Shown here piece by piece: positions 63,804 to 64,000 of a DNA stretch of 64,000 nt. This stretch comes from a virus. The notes beneath the pieces are model-generated. The model was not told the origin of the DNA and ran no database searches. It worked only from the letters and a program-made list of their open reading frames with translations. The stretch covers positions 1 to 64,000 of IMG/VR virus record IMGVR_UViG_3300030060_008569; one strand, 5' to 3'. The translations under genes and the position numbers were made by a program. Position 1 is the stretch's first letter, and every line of letters begins with the position of its first letter.

Positions 63804-64000
63804 TCATTCTTTCATTTTTCCTATGATTGAATCCTCGTGAACAACACCGCACCAAGTCTCATCACGGTTGTCTCCGATTACCCAATACTCTTTTTCCTCT
63901 AACGTCCAAGGGTACATGGATACCCCTTCGGTGACATTTATGTGACTAAATTCATCAAGATACAAGTCTCCATTTACAAATATCCAACCCTCTATAATTT
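63804..64000 (-). CDS. signal peptidase I C-terminal part (5' end beyond window)
   Basis: The last 65 residues include WIFVNGDLYLDEF, then EKEYWVIGDNRDETWCGVV and IIGKM, which is box D/E of S26 signal peptidases (GDNRD). The catalytic Ser and Lys lie further upstream, beyond the window. Would cleave signal peptides at the membrane. It converges on nrdB. Confidence 0.75.
   Translation of the reverse strand, partial: IIEGWIFVNGDLYLDEFSHINVTEGVSMYPWTLEEKEYWVIGDNRDETWCGVVHEDSIIGKMKE

Noticed and set aside
1-64000. CRISPR array
   Set aside because: No regularly spaced direct repeats of 24-40 nt were seen on reading; repeats found are promoters or single inverted pairs.

Overview
The window looks like part of a large tailed-phage genome (Caudoviricetes, probably a jumbo phage), AT-rich and densely packed. 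The evidence is an rIIA/rIIB gene pair, GP88-like, DUF932 and DUF5872-type proteins, dCMP deaminase, dNMP kinase and class I ribonucleotide reductase, dozens of overlapping microproteins, three sigma-like factors, one tRNA, a complete tmRNA, and phage copies of bS21 and signal peptidase I. No capsid, tail, terminase or polymerase gene is visible, so this would be an accessory and early arm. The host cannot be named. Promoters are ordinary TTGACA/TATATT sigma-70 type, and several products carry bacterial Sec, Tat or lipoprotein signals.

Layout. 1-9.7 kb: minus-strand early-type transcription units (GP88-like, DUF932, RuvB-like ATPase, rIIB, rIIA), each from its own strong promoter, plus an AT-rich non-coding region at 4.64-5.40 kb that may be an origin. 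9.7-20.5 kb: a primary-type sigma factor and a dense run of microproteins, then a UV endonuclease, a plus-strand tRNA-Arg and a Myb-like DNA-binding protein. 20.5-30.7 kb: an HNH protein, nucleotidyltransferase, Coq4-like protein and glycosyltransferases, then an APS-kinase-like / ExbD-like / ferredoxin / ExbB-like / proline dehydrogenase / ornithine cyclodeaminase series and a Tat-signal protein. 30.7-39.4 kb: a structured RNA, SpeD, a nucleoside-deoxyribosyltransferase-like protein, bS21, a saccharopine/lysine-6-dehydrogenase-like enzyme, an aldehyde dehydrogenase and a VOC protein. 39.4-50.9 kb: mixed strands with an aminoacyl-transferase-like protein, PAP2 phosphatase, tmRNA, ECF sigma factor, secreted trypsin-like protease, phosphomannomutase and sugar-modifying enzymes. 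50.9-64 kb: a Cys-rich lipoprotein, DUF5872 protein, HSP20 and dCMP deaminase on minus, then a plus-strand block with a structured RNA, dNMP kinase, a third sigma-like factor, glycosyltransferase, prolyl-hydroxylase-like oxygenase and NrdAB.

How the parts may work together. Nucleotide genes supply DNA precursors. The sigma factors and several promoter types suggest staged transcription. bS21, tmRNA, tRNA-Arg and the aminoacyl-transferase-like protein all act on translation or protein turnover. Ornithine cyclodeaminase, proline dehydrogenase, lysine-6-dehydrogenase-like and aldehyde dehydrogenase genes could form an amino-acid catabolic module (ornithine to proline to glutamate, lysine to aminoadipate). 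Signal peptidase I, lipoproteins, the secreted protease, the Tat protein and the ExbB/ExbD-like pair point to envelope remodelling. A recurring feature is promoters whose -10 box lies 6-9 nt from the start codon, predicting leaderless mRNAs. Functions are inferred from recognised motifs; no database search was run.
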